64,000 bases of DNA from Streptomyces sp. TP-A0874 (GCF_001748085.1 NZ_BBZK01000008.1:1-64000), one strand, 5' to 3'. Shown: positions 10,460 to 20,298, counted from the stretch's first letter. The notes: generated by a model from the sequence alone, not told the origin. Program-made: numbers and translations.

Positions 10460-11929
10460 TCATCCGCTGGTCATGCTGCGAGCCGAGGTGTAAACGTCGA
10501 GGACCGCCAGGCAGAGCGGCACCAGGGACAGCAGTAGGAGGCTCTCGGACACCTCGAGGAAGCGGCCCCAGAAGGGTGACAGCCCCTTCCGGGGGACGAT
10601 CAGGGCCACCGCGACCAGCAGGGCCGCGCCGAAGGCCACCGCGGCGGCGAGCCAGAGCGTCCGGATGTCCATCGCTGAGGTACTGCCGGCCAGCAGCTCC
10701 GCCACCGCCGCGGGCGGCGGGTTGAGCGACAGCCCCAGCAGCAGCAGCGACAGCGACGACAAACCGGCGCACAGGACGCAGCCGACCTGCGAGGTGTACC
10801 GGAAGAGCCGGGCCCGCAGCAGCATCGCGAGCCCCGTGGCGAGGGCGAGCAACTGGGCCCAGACGATCTCGGAGAAGCTGAGCACCGCGGCCGACCCGAT
10901 CACGACGAGGGCGCAGCCGCCGACCAGACCGAGCAGCATCTCGTGGCCTCGACGCGCCTGTCCCGCGATGCGCTCGCCGTCCACCGGTTCGGCCGCCGGC
11001 AACGCCTCCGGGTCGGCGTCGAGGTCGCCCTCGCCTCCGGCCCGCGGCGCGGCGTAGCCGATGGGCAGTCGGGCGAAACGGGCGGACAACCCCGGCAGGA
11101 AGGCGACGGCGCCGATGGCCGCCGGAGCGCAGACGGCGGCGACATCGGTGGCCGAGGCGTCGGCGAGGACGGCGGTGAAGGTGGCGAGGGTACCGACCGC
11201 GGCCGCGAAGGTCGTCGCGACGAACGGGCCGTCGCCACTCGGTGTGAGCGCGACCAGGGCGACCGATCCCACCAGGACGCAGGCGCAGCCGAGGAGGAAC
11301 TGCAGCCGACCGGCCCCCTGCCCCGCCTCGGGGGCCAGGATGCCGGAACCGGCGATCATCAGGTGCGGCATCGCCCCCAGACCGAGGGCGACGGCGGAGG
11401 CGCGGTCCCCGTAGACCCGGGCGCGCACCCCGGCCAACGCCGTCAGCAGCAGGGCCGCGGCGCCGGCGACGACGCCCGGCAGGCCGTGCATGTCATGCCG
11501 GAGAGGGTCGGCGAACCAGATCACGAAACCCATCAGGGCGAGCAGCACCACCCCACCGGTGAGGCCGGCACCGCGCAGCAGGTCGTCGGTCCAGCGGCGG
11601 CGGTCCCGGGCGACGGCCGACGCGACCGCGTCGGAGACGTCGTCGAAGACGGCGGGCGGCAACGAGTCCGCGAAGGGGCGGAGCAGCAACACCTGTCCGT
11701 CGAGGACGCCCTGGGCGGTGAGCGACCGGGCGCCGTCGAGCACCGAGCCGTCACAGCGCACCAGGTGGTAGCCGACGGGGGCGCCCACCGCCTGTGACTG
11801 GCCGGTCAGCCGGAGGACCTCGGGGCAGAGGTCCGCCACCGCCACGTCGTCCGGAAGAGCGACATCGATACGGCTGTCGGGTGCTACGACGGTGACCCGG
11901 CAGAAGCCGGTCGCTGTGGCCGTACTCAC
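10460..11929 (-). CDS. eccD: Type VII secretion integral membrane protein EccD
   Basis: Core membrane subunit of the ESX channel. The 489-residue protein begins with a ubiquitin-like domain (about 8-90, [19 protein letters not shown]). A multi-pass region of about 11 hydrophobic segments follows, from about residue 120 to the end, with a long cytoplasmic acidic loop near 300-335. This is the EccD architecture. A GTG start at 11929 has an AGGGGG site about 10 bases away. It is divergent from eccC with 253 bases between them, so the two core genes probably share a control region. Confidence 0.9.
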   Translation of the reverse strand: MSTATATGFCRVTVVAPDSRIDVALPDDVAVADLCPEVLRLTGQSQAVGAPVGYHLVRCDGSVLDGARSLTAQGVLDGQVLLLRPFADSLPPAVFDDVSDAVASAVARDRRRWTDDLLRGAGLTGGVVLLALMGFVIWFADPLRHDMHGLPGVVAGAAALLLTALAGVRARVYGDRASAVALGLGAMPHLMIAGSGILAPEAGQGAGRLQFLLGCACVLVGSVALVALTPSGDGPFVATTFAAAVGTLATFTAVLADASATDVAAVCAPAAIGAVAFLPGLSARFARLPIGYAAPRAGGEGDLDADPEALPAAEPVDGERIAGQARRGHEMLLGLVGGCALVVIGSAAVLSFSEIVWAQLLALATGLAMLLRARLFRYTSQVGCVLCAGLSSLSLLLLGLSLNPPPAAVAELLAGSTSAMDIRTLWLAAAVAFGAALLVAVALIVPRKGLSPFWGRFLEVSESLLLLSLVPLCLAVLDVYTSARSMTSG

Positions 11930-12182
11930 CTGGTGAGACCCCCTGTTTCCGGTAGTACGCGGTGTATTCGGTCAGTTTCCCGCCGGCTTCTTCCGCCGGG
12001 TTTCCGGTGTTCTCTCCGACGGTGCGCGGCCCCGCGGCTCCGTCACACACAGTGCGCGGGCGACACCCTACCGCCACCGGTCCCATGGTCTTGCCATAGG
12101 ATCACCGCCGCTGGGAGGGGAGCTGTCGCCACGCGGGCGCCGGCGCGAACTCCTCTGTCCGTACCGAGGGATTGGTGCTCCG
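11930..12182. promoter_or_regulatory. Divergent eccD/eccC control region
   Basis: A 253-bp interval between oppositely oriented eccD and eccC with no gene. It must contain both promoters unless eccD is read through from further upstream. I could not assign -35/-10 boxes with confidence. Confidence 0.4.
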
Positions 12183-15100
12183 GTGAGCCAGATCGTCGTC
12201 AAACGCCCGCCGCGTTCGCTGCCGCCCGAGGTGCCCCTCGACGAGCTGCGCCTCGAAGCGCCGCCCGAACTGCCCCGCGGGCAGCAGGACGGCGTGCTGA
12301 TGCAGCTGCTGCCGATGCTCGGCATGGGGTCCTCGGTCGTCTTCTTCTTCAACCCCGGCGCGCATCCCTTCATGCGGGTGATGGGCTCGCTGATGCTGGT
12401 GTCCACGCTGGCGATGGTGATCGCCCAGGTCGTCCGGTACCGCCGCGGCACCCAGGGCCAGTTGGCCGACGCCCGGCGCGACTACCTCAAGTACCTGGCG
12501 CAGACGCGCCGGAAGGTCCGCCGTACGGCACGCGCGCAGCGCGACGCACAGCTCTACCTGCACCCTGCCCCGGACCAGCTGTGGTCCCTGATCGCCCGGG
12601 CGTCCTCCCGGTCGGCGGGCGAGGGGCAGTCCCGGGTGTGGGAACGCCGGGTCGCCGACGAGGACTTCGGCCAGGCCCGGATCGGCCTGGGCACCCAGCA
12701 ACTGTCCACCCCCCTGGTGGCGCCGGACACCGCGCCGGTTGACGAGCTTGAGCCGCTGACGGCCGGGGCGATGCAGCGCTTCCTGTCGGTCCACGGCTCC
12801 GTGGAGGGCCTGCCGATGGCCCTGTCGCTGCGCGCCTTCTACCACGTGACCGTCTCCGGCCAGCCCGAAGCCGCACAGGGCACGGCCCGGGCGCTCATCG
12901 CCCAGCTGGCCGCCTTCCACTCCCCCGAGGACCTGCTGATCGCGGTGGTGGCCGGCCCCGGCGCCGTCGCGCGTTGGGACTGGACCAAGTGGCTGCCGCA
13001 CGCGCAGTTGGCCGGTGCCGTGGACGGCGCGGGCAGCAAGCGGCTGTTCGGCGACGACCTCGGAGAACTCGAGCAACTGCTGGCCGACCGCCTCGAGGGC
13101 AGGTCCCGGTTCAGCCGGGAGAGCCCTCCGCTGCTCGACCAGCCCCACCTGCTCGTCGTCCTGGACGGCGGCATGGTGCCGCCGGACTCCGTCTTCGCCG
13201 CACCGGAGGGCCTGCAGGGCGTCACCATCGTCGAGATGGTCTCGGGCGAGCTGGGCGAACCCCGCGGCGGCCTGTCGGTAGTGGTGCACCCCGGACGGCT
13301 GCGACTGGAGTCGGCCTCCGGGATCTGCTATGACGGCTCCCCCGACACCCTGTCGCTGGAGGCCGCCGAGGCCCTTGCCCGGCAACTGGCCCCGCTGCGC
13401 GCGGGGACCGGGGACGACGACGAACCCCTGCTCGCCAACCTCGACTTCACCGAACTGCTCGGGCTGGGCGACGCGGCCTCGGTGGACGTGGCCCGCACCT
13501 GGCGCCCGCGCTCGACGGCCGAGCGTCTGCGGGTGCCGATCGGCGTCGGCGAGGACGGCCAGCCGGTGATGCTGGACCTCAAGGAGGCGGCCCAGGAGGG
13601 CATGGGCCCGCACGGGCTGTGCGTGGGCGCCACCGGTTCGGGCAAGTCCGAGCTGCTGCGCACCCTGGTGCTGGGGCTCGCGGTGACCCACCCCTCGGAG
13701 ACCCTGAACTTCGTACTGGCGGACTTCAAGGGCGGTGCCACCTTCGCCGGCATGTCCCAGCTGCCGCACGTGGCGGCCGTCATCACCAACCTCGCCGACG
13801 ACCTGACCCTCGTCGACCGCATGGGCGACTCGATCCGCGGTGAGCTCCAGCGCCGGCAGGAACTGCTCCGCTCCTCCGGCAACTTCGCCAACGTGCACGA
13901 CTACGAGAAGGCCAGACTGGCCGGGACCCCGCTGGAACCACTGGCCTCCCTCGTCCTGGTCATCGACGAGTTCAGCGAACTGCTGACGGCCAAGCCCGAC
14001 TTCATCGACATGTTCATCCAGATCGGCCGCATCGGCCGGTCGCTCGGTGTCCACCTGCTCCTCGCCTCGCAGCGGCTGGAGGAGGGCCGGCTACGCGGTC
14101 TGGACACATACCTCTCTTACCGGATCGGGCTCCGCACCTTCTCCGCGGCCGAGTCCCGCACCGCCCTGGGCGTGCCGGACGCCTACCACTTGCCGTCCGT
14201 ACCGGGATCCGGGTTCCTCAAGTTCGGCACGGACGAGATGACCCGCTTCAAGGCCGCCTACGTGTCCGGCCCCTACCAGGCGGGAAACACCCGGCGGGCG
14301 GCGGAGGGCCGCAGCGGGCTGGCCGTGGAGCGCAAACCCGTGCTGTTCAGCGCCGCACCGGTGGCCGTCTCACTGCCGCCCCCGGACCCACAGACCCGTC
14401 TCCGCCCCGGCCGGGCTCCGGCCGAGGACGACGCGTTGGCCGACACCGTCCTGGACGTCGTCGTCCAGCAGCTGGAGGGCCGCGGCGCACCGGCCCACCA
14501 GGTCTGGTTGCCGCCGCTGGACCACGCCCCGTCGCTCGACCGGCTGCTGGAGTCCCTGAAGGTGACCGAGGGGCGCGGCCTGCAGTCGGCGGCGGAGCAG
14601 CAGCAGGGGCGGCTGACCGTACCGCTGGGGCTGGTGGACAAGCCCTTCGAGCAGCGCCGGGAGACGCTCGTGCGGGACTTCTCCGGCGCCGCCGGCCACA
14701 TGATGGTGGTGGGCGGACCGCAGTCCGGCAAGTCCACCCTGCTCCGCACCCTGATCGCCTCCTTCGCGCTCACCCACACCCCGCACGAGGTGCAGTTCTA
14801 CGCCCTGGACTTCGGCGGCGGCACGCTCAGCGGCGTGGCCGACCTGCCCCACGTCGGCGGGGTCGCCTCCCGCCTCGACCCGGAACGCGTGCGTCGGACA
14901 GTGGCCGAGGTCGCCGGTGTGCTCGCCCGTCGTGAGGAGTTCTTCCGGCAGCACAACATCGACTCCATCGCCACCTACCGCAGGCAGCGAGCGGCCGGGC
15001 GGCTGCCGGGCGAGGAGTGGGGCGACGTCTTCCTGGTCATCGACGGCTGGGGCGCCTTCAAACAGGACTACGAGCTGATGGAAGGGGTCATCGCGGACAT

Positions 15101-16178
15101 CGCAGCCCGCGGCCTCGGCTACGGAGTGCACGTCGTCCTCACCGCCTCCCGCTACATGGAGGTACGAGCGGCGCTCAAGGACCAGATCCTCTCCCGGCTG
15201 GAGCTGCGCCTGGGCGACACCATGGACTCCGAGTTCGACCGGAAGGTCGCGGCCAACATCCCGAAGGGCGTCCCCGGACGGGGGCAGGTGCCGGAGAAAC
15301 TGCACTTCATGACGGCACTGCCGCGTATCGACGGCTCCTCGGCCGCGGAAGACCTCTCGGAGGCCACCGCGGACCTGGTCCGACAGATCGCGACCGGTTG
15401 GCAGGGACCGCCGGCCCCCAAGGTCCGGCTGCTGCCCCGCAGGCTCACCGCCGACCGGCTGCCCAAGGGCTACGAGTTCCCCCAGCAGGGCATCGCGATC
15501 GGCATCGACGAGACCGACCTCGAGCCGGTCTTCGTCGACTTCGAATCCGACCCGTTCTTCCTGGTCTTCGGCGAGAGCGAGTCGGGGAAGACGGCGCTGC
15601 TGCGACTGATCGCCAAACAGCTCTCGGAGCGGTACACACCGGAGCAGGCGCGCATCGTGGTCGGCGACTACCGGCGCACGCTGCTGGAGGCCGTCCCGGA
15701 GAGCCACCTCCTCGAGTACGCGCCGCTGGCCGCCTCCCTCCAGATGCACATGGAGGCCGTCAACACGGTGATGCAGAAACGTGCCCCGAAGCCCGACATC
15801 ACTCCGCAGCAGCTGCGCGACCGCAGCTGGTGGTCGGGCCCGCAGCTGTTCGTCATCGTCGACGACTACGAACTGGTGGCCACCAACTCCGGCAACCCCC
15901 TCTCGGTGCTGACGGAGAACCTGCCGTTCGCCCGCGACGTGGGCATCCGGTTCATCATCGCCCGCAGCTCCGCGGGGGCCTCCCGTGGGATGTACGAGTC
16001 CTTCATGCAGCGCGTCAAGGAGCTCGGCGCGCAGGGCGTCGTCCTCTCCAGCGACCGGAGCGAGGGCGACATCCTCGGCAACGTCCGCTCCCAGCCGCTG
16101 CCGCCCGGGCGGGGGTACTTCGTCTCCCGGCGGCGGGGGACGCCGCTGGTGCAGTTGGGCTGGCTGCCGGACCACTGA
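12183..16178 (+). CDS. eccC: Type VII secretion FtsK/SpoIIIE ATPase EccC (EccCa-EccCb fusion)
   Basis: Motor ATPase that recognises WXG100 substrates. The 1331-residue protein has two N-terminal membrane segments (about 40-58 and 63-86), then three FtsK-type ATPase domains. Walker A motifs: GATGSGKSE near 482-490, GGPQSGKST near 844-852, GESESGKTA near 1131-1139. The Walker B strands end in VIDEFSEL, VIDGWGAF and VIVDDYEL. Only the first keeps the acidic DE pair, in line with known EccC proteins where domain 1 is the active ATPase. The protein is a single chain, unlike the split EccCa/EccCb of some mycobacterial systems. The GTG at 12183 follows a weak GAGGGA site. A perfect 13-bp hairpin follows the stop. 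Confidence 0.95.
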   Translation: MSQIVVKRPPRSLPPEVPLDELRLEAPPELPRGQQDGVLMQLLPMLGMGSSVVFFFNPGAHPFMRVMGSLMLVSTLAMVIAQVVRYRRGTQGQLADARRDYLKYLAQTRRKVRRTARAQRDAQLYLHPAPDQLWSLIARASSRSAGEGQSRVWERRVADEDFGQARIGLGTQQLSTPLVAPDTAPVDELEPLTAGAMQRFLSVHGSVEGLPMALSLRAFYHVTVSGQPEAAQGTARALIAQLAAFHSPEDLLIAVVAGPGAVARWDWTKWLPHAQLAGAVDGAGSKRLFGDDLGELEQLLADRLEGRSRFSRESPPLLDQPHLLVVLDGGMVPPDSVFAAPEGLQGVTIVEMVSGELGEPRGGLSVVVHPGRLRLESASGICYDGSPDTLSLEAAEALARQLAPLRAGTGDDDEPLLANLDFTELLGLGDAASVDVARTWRPRSTAERLRVPIGVGEDGQPVMLDLKEAAQEGMGPHGLCVGATGSGKSELLRTLVLGLAVTHPSETLNFVLADFKGGATFAGMSQLPHVAAVITNLADDLTLVDRMGDSIRGELQRRQELLRSSGNFANVHDYEKARLAGTPLEPLASLVLVIDEFSELLTAKPDFIDMFIQIGRIGRSLGVHLLLASQRLEEGRLRGLDTYLSYRIGLRTFSAAESRTALGVPDAYHLPSVPGSGFLKFGTDEMTRFKAAYVSGPYQAGNTRRAAEGRSGLAVERKPVLFSAAPVAVSLPPPDPQTRLRPGRAPAEDDALADTVLDVVVQQLEGRGAPAHQVWLPPLDHAPSLDRLLESLKVTEGRGLQSAAEQQQGRLTVPLGLVDKPFEQRRETLVRDFSGAAGHMMVVGGPQSGKSTLLRTLIASFALTHTPHEVQFYALDFGGGTLSGVADLPHVGGVASRLDPERVRRTVAEVAGVLARREEFFRQHNIDSIATYRRQRAAGRLPGEEWGDVFLVIDGWGAFKQDYELMEGVIADIAARGLGYGVHVVLTASRYMEVRAALKDQILSRLELRLGDTMDSEFDRKVAANIPKGVPGRGQVPEKLHFMTALPRIDGSSAAEDLSEATADLVRQIATGWQGPPAPKVRLLPRRLTADRLPKGYEFPQQGIAIGIDETDLEPVFVDFESDPFFLVFGESESGKTALLRLIAKQLSERYTPEQARIVVGDYRRTLLEAVPESHLLEYAPLAASLQMHMEAVNTVMQKRAPKPDITPQQLRDRSWWSGPQLFVIVDDYELVATNSGNPLSVLTENLPFARDVGIRFIIARSSAGASRGMYESFMQRVKELGAQGVVLSSDRSEGDILGNVRSQPLPPGRGYFVSRRRGTPLVQLGWLPDH

Positions 16179-16189
16179 GCCGGACCCAA

Positions 16190-16223
16190 CGGATCCCCGG
16201 GATGGTCATGTCCCGGGGATCCG
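16190..16223 (+). terminator. Terminator after eccC
   Basis: Perfect 13-bp inverted repeat CGGATCCCCGGGA (16190-16202) with its complement at 16211-16223 and an 8-base loop, starting 12 bases after the eccC stop. It separates eccC from the downstream candidate substrate pair, which should then have its own promoter. Confidence 0.7.
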
Positions 16224-16431
16224 CCCTCCGGTGGTCCGGGCGTGTGCCGGAACACCGCGCTCGCCCGGGTCGACCGACCAGGCAGGCACAGAAAGTGCCT
16301 GTGCCACCACACAGCGCTTGTTACCGTCAGCAGAGGCGCTCGTGTGCCGGATCCCGCACGTACTGGAAACGCGGCCGGCATTGGCAACCAGCGGCCGCTG
16401 GTACCGAAAGCCGCAGAGAGGAAGACGACTC

Positions 16432-16854
16432 ATGGGCTTTGACGAGGAGTGGGGGCAGGCCCGCGCACAGGCCAGCACCCGTATGCAACTCGCCTCCGCC
16501 ACGACCCACGACGCTGCCGGTGGCGGGGGCGGCAGCGGAGGCGACTTGGTGCACAGCTCCAGCGCACTGAGCGCGGTGGCCAAGGCCGCCTACGACCTCT
16601 ACTTCGACCTCCACGCCGCCGGCAAACTCGCCAAGGAGAACTCAGAGGCGGCAGCGAGCAGCCTCACCGGCGACGGCTTCCGCACCGGTGCCGCGCTGAG
16701 CAAGGCACTGGGCACCTGGGGCACCCAGGTGCGGAGCCTCATGGACGCCTGCGCACACATCCAGCGGCACCTTGAGGGGTCCAACGCCGCCTACCACGAA
16801 CGCGAGATGGTGACGGAGACGACACTCCAGCAACTCAAGAAGAACTTCAGCTGA
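16432..16854 (+). CDS. Small Esx-like protein, candidate T7SS partner of the next gene
   Basis: A 140-residue mostly helical protein with a glycine-rich linker at about 30-38. No WXG motif is present, but YHERE at 121-125 fits the YxxxD/E export signal of type VII substrates. The ATG at 16432 follows GAGAGGAAG. The next gene starts 10 bases after the stop, so the two form an operon. The pairing resembles the small helper plus large WXG/LXG protein arrangement of other T7SS effectors. Function is inferred from context only. Confidence 0.7.
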   Translation: MGFDEEWGQARAQASTRMQLASATTHDAAGGGGGSGGDLVHSSSALSAVAKAAYDLYFDLHAAGKLAKENSEAAASSLTGDGFRTGAALSKALGTWGTQVRSLMDACAHIQRHLEGSNAAYHEREMVTETTLQQLKKNFS

Positions 16855-16864
16855 GGAGCCTCCC

Positions 16865-19183
16865 TTGCTCGGTTTCGATGATGTGCTCAATGTACGTCTG
16901 GGCGCTCTCGATGACGCGGTCAGTGACTGGACGGCGACCGTGAAACGGCTCAGGCACTTGGCGGAGGAGGACGCTCCGGCGATGAGGCGGAAGTCGGATC
17001 AGGCCGACTGGAAGGGCGAGAACGCGGCGGTCACCAAGCCCTTCGTCCGCAAGACCGTCAAGGAGTTCGACGACGCGCTCAAGGAGGCCACCAGCATCCG
17101 CAACATCCTCCGGGACGCGAAGAAGAAGTTCGCCGAGCACCGCACGGCCCTCCAGAACCTCATCGAAGAGGCGCCGGAGCACCAGGTGCACATCGACGCC
17201 CGGGGGACCGTCCGCTCCACCAAGGTCCAGGCCCCGCTCTCCGCCGACTACTGGCAGAACACCCCGGCCCTGGCACCGCAGCACACCGACGACAAGGCCG
17301 TCACCGCCATGGCGGGCCGCATCAAGAAGGTCCTCGAAGCCGCCACCCACGACGACGAACTCGTAGCGGAGGCACTCAACGCCATCGTCGGCGACAACAC
17401 GCACGACTTCACCAACACGGGGTTCGCGAACCTCAAGGACGCGCAGGCCTACGCTGACGCCCAGACGGCAGCCGAACTGGCCAATAAGATCTCCACCGAG
17501 GGAACGGCTCCCAACCTGGAGGAGTTGCGGCAGCTGGGGAAGCTGATGGACACCCACAGCGGTGATCCGATCTTCGCCACCAACTTCTACCGGGCCATGG
17601 GGGCAGAAGGCTCACTGGAGTTCTACGCCAATGCCGCCATCGATTCATCGACCCTCGGCGACCAGACACGGCAGAACCTCATCCGCAACATCCAGAACGA
17701 CATGGGCACGATGCTCGGCATCGCGTCCGACAAAGATACCGCTGGGCATCTGGACCAAGCGTGGGTCAACGACCTCCTCAAGGCCGGCCACAAAGAACTT
17801 GATATCCATATGGGTGACCTCGGGACTCAGGTCTATGGGCATCAGGCACTCGCCTCGATCATCCGGAACGGCGAATACGACCCCGACTTTCTCGTGCAGG
17901 TCGGTCGCGACATGGTGGGGATGGACCACAACGATCCTGAGGTCTGGTACAACACACCAACCAACAAGGACATCGGACTCAATTTCGACGAGTCGAGCGG
18001 AAGGGGCTTCTACCCGTTCACCGGGCTCATGGAGGCTTTGGCGAACAACCCCGCGGCAGCCACCGAGTTCTTCTCCGATTCGGTGCGCACGGATAGCAAC
18101 GGCGATGGTATCTACACCGACGAAGATGACTTCGCCACCGTCGCCTATGACTCGAACTACGACGGGACGATCAGCCCGACAGACAAGAAGACTCCCCTCA
18201 GCATTGTCGACTTCATGCTCGACAAGGACCCACTCGCAGACGCGCGCGACTACAGTTCCGACGGCGAGCCACAACCAGCACAGAGAGCACTTGGAAACGC
18301 CCTGGAAGCCGCAGTAGAGAAAGAACCTTCGGGGGCATGGAGCGAGGAGTATCATCTCGATCGCAGATCGAAGGCAGACGACATCATGTTCCGGGTGGTC
18401 GACAAGATCGCATCAGAGCCTTCCCTATTGAACGGAAAAGAGCCTGGCAGTCCTGGCCCTCTGACAGGACTTGCTAAGAATTTCGGCAACATGGCTGCCG
18501 CCTATATGCCCGAGATGCAATTGGCGCTGGAGGATGTCTCCTATCTGACGGACAAGGAAAAGCCTCCCCCCGTGTTCGACGAACCGAAAATGCAAACCTT
18601 TCTGACTGCCGTTGCTCAGCATCCAGGAGCCTACGGCACTATTACAGCAGCACAGGAGGCCTACACAAATCTCCTCATCAGAGACGCAGTTGACAGCACG
18701 GATGACCCAGTCCACCTAAAAACCAGGGTGGAACACGCAGTCAAGCCAGGCGCCCAAATTGCCGGAATCATAAATGAGGCTCGCTCCGCAGCGATCCACG
18801 AAAAAATTCTGTACGACCAAGACGAGTACAACGCCGCCATCGATGAAAAAATTGGATCAGCCAGGTCTGCGATCGAGTTGTTCACCGGAAAATACATCGA
18901 GAAAATCCCCGGCGGAGAAAGCTTGATCGACGAGATCGAGGATGCAATCAGCAAGCGCGCATACACGGACGAATCAGAGAGAGCAGCAGAAGAACACACT
19001 AAAGAATACCTTGAACCGAAAAGAGTCGTCAAAAATTCCGTAGTAGAAGCCCTGAGAGTCGCTGCTATAAATCACAAGATGTCTGACGAAGATTTCCGTG
19101 AAATCACTACATCCGCTTCAGTTGCAGCGGGACAAGCTTATACCGAGGGGAGCGCTGATGCGGCGAAGTCAAGGTCGCGATGA
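16865..19183 (+). CDS. Large WxG-bearing T7SS-associated protein with EF-hand-like loops
   Basis: A 772-residue protein of unknown function, possibly of a streptomycete family such as DUF6571. The N-terminal 110 residues are helical with a WKG at 49-51, like a WXG100 domain. Residues 410-421 (DSNGDGIYTDED) and 429-440 (DSNYDGTISPTD) each match the calcium EF-hand loop spacing, with D/N at positions 1, 3 and 5 and D at 12. No signal peptide or membrane segment is seen, in keeping with T7SS export. TTG start with GGAG 8 bases upstream. GC content falls progressively in the 3' third (about 18400 onward), suggesting that the C-terminal part was acquired or evolves separately. Confidence 0.75.
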   Translation: MLGFDDVLNVRLGALDDAVSDWTATVKRLRHLAEEDAPAMRRKSDQADWKGENAAVTKPFVRKTVKEFDDALKEATSIRNILRDAKKKFAEHRTALQNLIEEAPEHQVHIDARGTVRSTKVQAPLSADYWQNTPALAPQHTDDKAVTAMAGRIKKVLEAATHDDELVAEALNAIVGDNTHDFTNTGFANLKDAQAYADAQTAAELANKISTEGTAPNLEELRQLGKLMDTHSGDPIFATNFYRAMGAEGSLEFYANAAIDSSTLGDQTRQNLIRNIQNDMGTMLGIASDKDTAGHLDQAWVNDLLKAGHKELDIHMGDLGTQVYGHQALASIIRNGEYDPDFLVQVGRDMVGMDHNDPEVWYNTPTNKDIGLNFDESSGRGFYPFTGLMEALANNPAAATEFFSDSVRTDSNGDGIYTDEDDFATVAYDSNYDGTISPTDKKTPLSIVDFMLDKDPLADARDYSSDGEPQPAQRALGNALEAAVEKEPSGAWSEEYHLDRRSKADDIMFRVVDKIASEPSLLNGKEPGSPGPLTGLAKNFGNMAAAYMPEMQLALEDVSYLTDKEKPPPVFDEPKMQTFLTAVAQHPGAYGTITAAQEAYTNLLIRDAVDSTDDPVHLKTRVEHAVKPGAQIAGIINEARSAAIHEKILYDQDEYNAAIDEKIGSARSAIELFTGKYIEKIPGGESLIDEIEDAISKRAYTDESERAAEEHTKEYLEPKRVVKNSVVEALRVAAINHKMSDEDFREITTSASVAAGQAYTEGSADAAKSRSR

Positions 19184-19225
19184 TCTTAGACAATTCCCTG
19201 AAGCTATCATCGCACGCGAGGAACA

Positions 19226-19828
19226 ATGGCAGTGAATTTCAACCAAAATCCTTGCATTCGCGTCACAGGTTGCACAATCTTCACCTTTATCCTTGTTTTA
19301 ACTCTAGCCAGCTGCTCGAAAGATGAAACTGTCAGGACTAAGCTCGATCCCCCCACCGATTCATGCTGGAGCAGCCTGAACAGAGAAAAATTGCGAGAAC
19401 TTCTACCACATGGAGAGCGTGTAAGCAGTGCCATTATCCCGAAAAAAGGATTTGCATTGCCTGAAAAGATCTACAGTTCGTGCATCGTATACGTAGACGG
19501 ATTCAACGCTTTCACGGCTGCTGCTAACCTTAGGCGTGATAAAAGCGCCGCTGAGTTCGAAGTCCCAGAAGACGCAAACAGGAAACCCCTACAACTCGGA
19601 GGCGACGCAGAGGCCTGGTCATGGGAAGGACAAGCAGCTGCCGTATATCACTGCAAAATCCCGCCACACAAAATCAGAAATATACCCCATCGAAAGCCTT
19701 ACAAATACGTCACTCTTCGCGTATTCACCTATACCCCAGACAAAGGAAATAAGCACCGAGCCCCTCTTGTCTCACTGCTCAAAGAATTCAAGGACTTCAC
19801 TGACAAACAGCTTGAGTGCGTAAAATGA
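19226..19828 (+). CDS. Small lipoprotein encoded by an AT-rich gene with a TTA codon
   Basis: A 200-residue protein with a hydrophobic signal peptide ending in the lipobox LASC (Cys about 30), so it should be lipid-anchored outside the membrane. The mature part holds several cysteines (CW near 47, SSC near 85, YHC near 142, LEC near 198) that could pair. The gene is close to 47% GC by rough count, far below its surroundings. Codon 25 is TTA, so translation should depend on the rare bldA leucyl-tRNA. It starts 43 bases after the 772-residue protein gene with a GAGGAA site. It could be an immunity or accessory protein for that gene, but this is inference. Confidence 0.75.
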   Translation: MAVNFNQNPCIRVTGCTIFTFILVLTLASCSKDETVRTKLDPPTDSCWSSLNREKLRELLPHGERVSSAIIPKKGFALPEKIYSSCIVYVDGFNAFTAAANLRRDKSAAEFEVPEDANRKPLQLGGDAEAWSWEGQAAAVYHCKIPPHKIRNIPHRKPYKYVTLRVFTYTPDKGNKHRAPLVSLLKEFKDFTDKQLECVK

Positions 19829-19991
19829 GACCACTGTTCGCCCAACCCTGTTTCTACGACACTCAGATGTTCGGCCGCTTGATCAAAAGCCAGTTGCCTC
19901 ACATAGCGCATAAGTTTGAGCTTGAATAGGCAGTCACAGGCGTCAAACCCTCCGAGGTCGGCATCCGCCGGCCAACTCGAAAGGCAAACTG

Positions 19992-20222
19992 ATGGTTGAT
20001 GACCGAGAGAAGGCCGAGCTGTACGCACTTGACATCTCGGATGTGGAGTGGGTTGGTCCCCCTGGTGACCCCTCTGAGGAGAGGGTCGAGATCGCGCATC
20101 TCCCCGGGGGCGCGGTAGCGATGCGCTCCTCTGCGGACCCGGACACAGTCCTCCGCTACACCGAGGCCGAGTGGCGTGCGTTCGTCCTCGGCGCACGTGA
20201 CGGCGAGTTCGACCTCAAGTAG
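19992..20222 (+). CDS. DUF397-domain small protein
   Basis: A 76-residue acidic protein matching the streptomycete DUF397 pattern (VEIAHLPGGAVAMRSSADPDTVLRYTEAEW). DUF397 proteins usually lie next to XRE-type regulators and abiA-like genes. None is visible here, so this copy is an orphan within the secretion locus. The ATG at 19992 follows a weak GAAAGG. A 15-bp terminator hairpin follows at once. Confidence 0.75.
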   Translation: MVDDREKAELYALDISDVEWVGPPGDPSEERVEIAHLPGGAVAMRSSADPDTVLRYTEAEWRAFVLGARDGEFDLK

Positions 20223-20234
20223 TGGCCGCCACGC

Positions 20235-20277
20235 GAGAAGGCTGTGGGCAGCCGTCCCGACCGCCCACAGCCTTCTC
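20235..20277. terminator. Bidirectional terminator between DUF397 gene and Esx operon
   Basis: Perfect 15-bp inverted repeat GAGAAGGCTGTGGGC (20235-20249) and its complement (20263-20277) with a 13-base loop, lying between two convergent genes. It ends the Esx/mycosin operon on the minus strand and the DUF397 transcript on the plus strand. Confidence 0.8.
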
Positions 20278-20298
20278 ATTTCGCCTTGCCGACTTGCC

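Noticed and set aside
7547..10537. 996-residue plus-strand open frame opposite pnp and rpsO
   Set aside because: Antisense shadow of pnp in high-GC DNA; Asp/Val/Gly-rich with no recognisable domain.
12102..14054. 650-residue minus-strand open frame opposite eccC
   Set aside because: Shadow of the eccC coding strand; low-complexity composition, no motif.
19867..19929. A 20-codon open frame before the DUF397 gene
   Set aside because: Too short, no ribosome binding site and no sign of conservation that I can judge.
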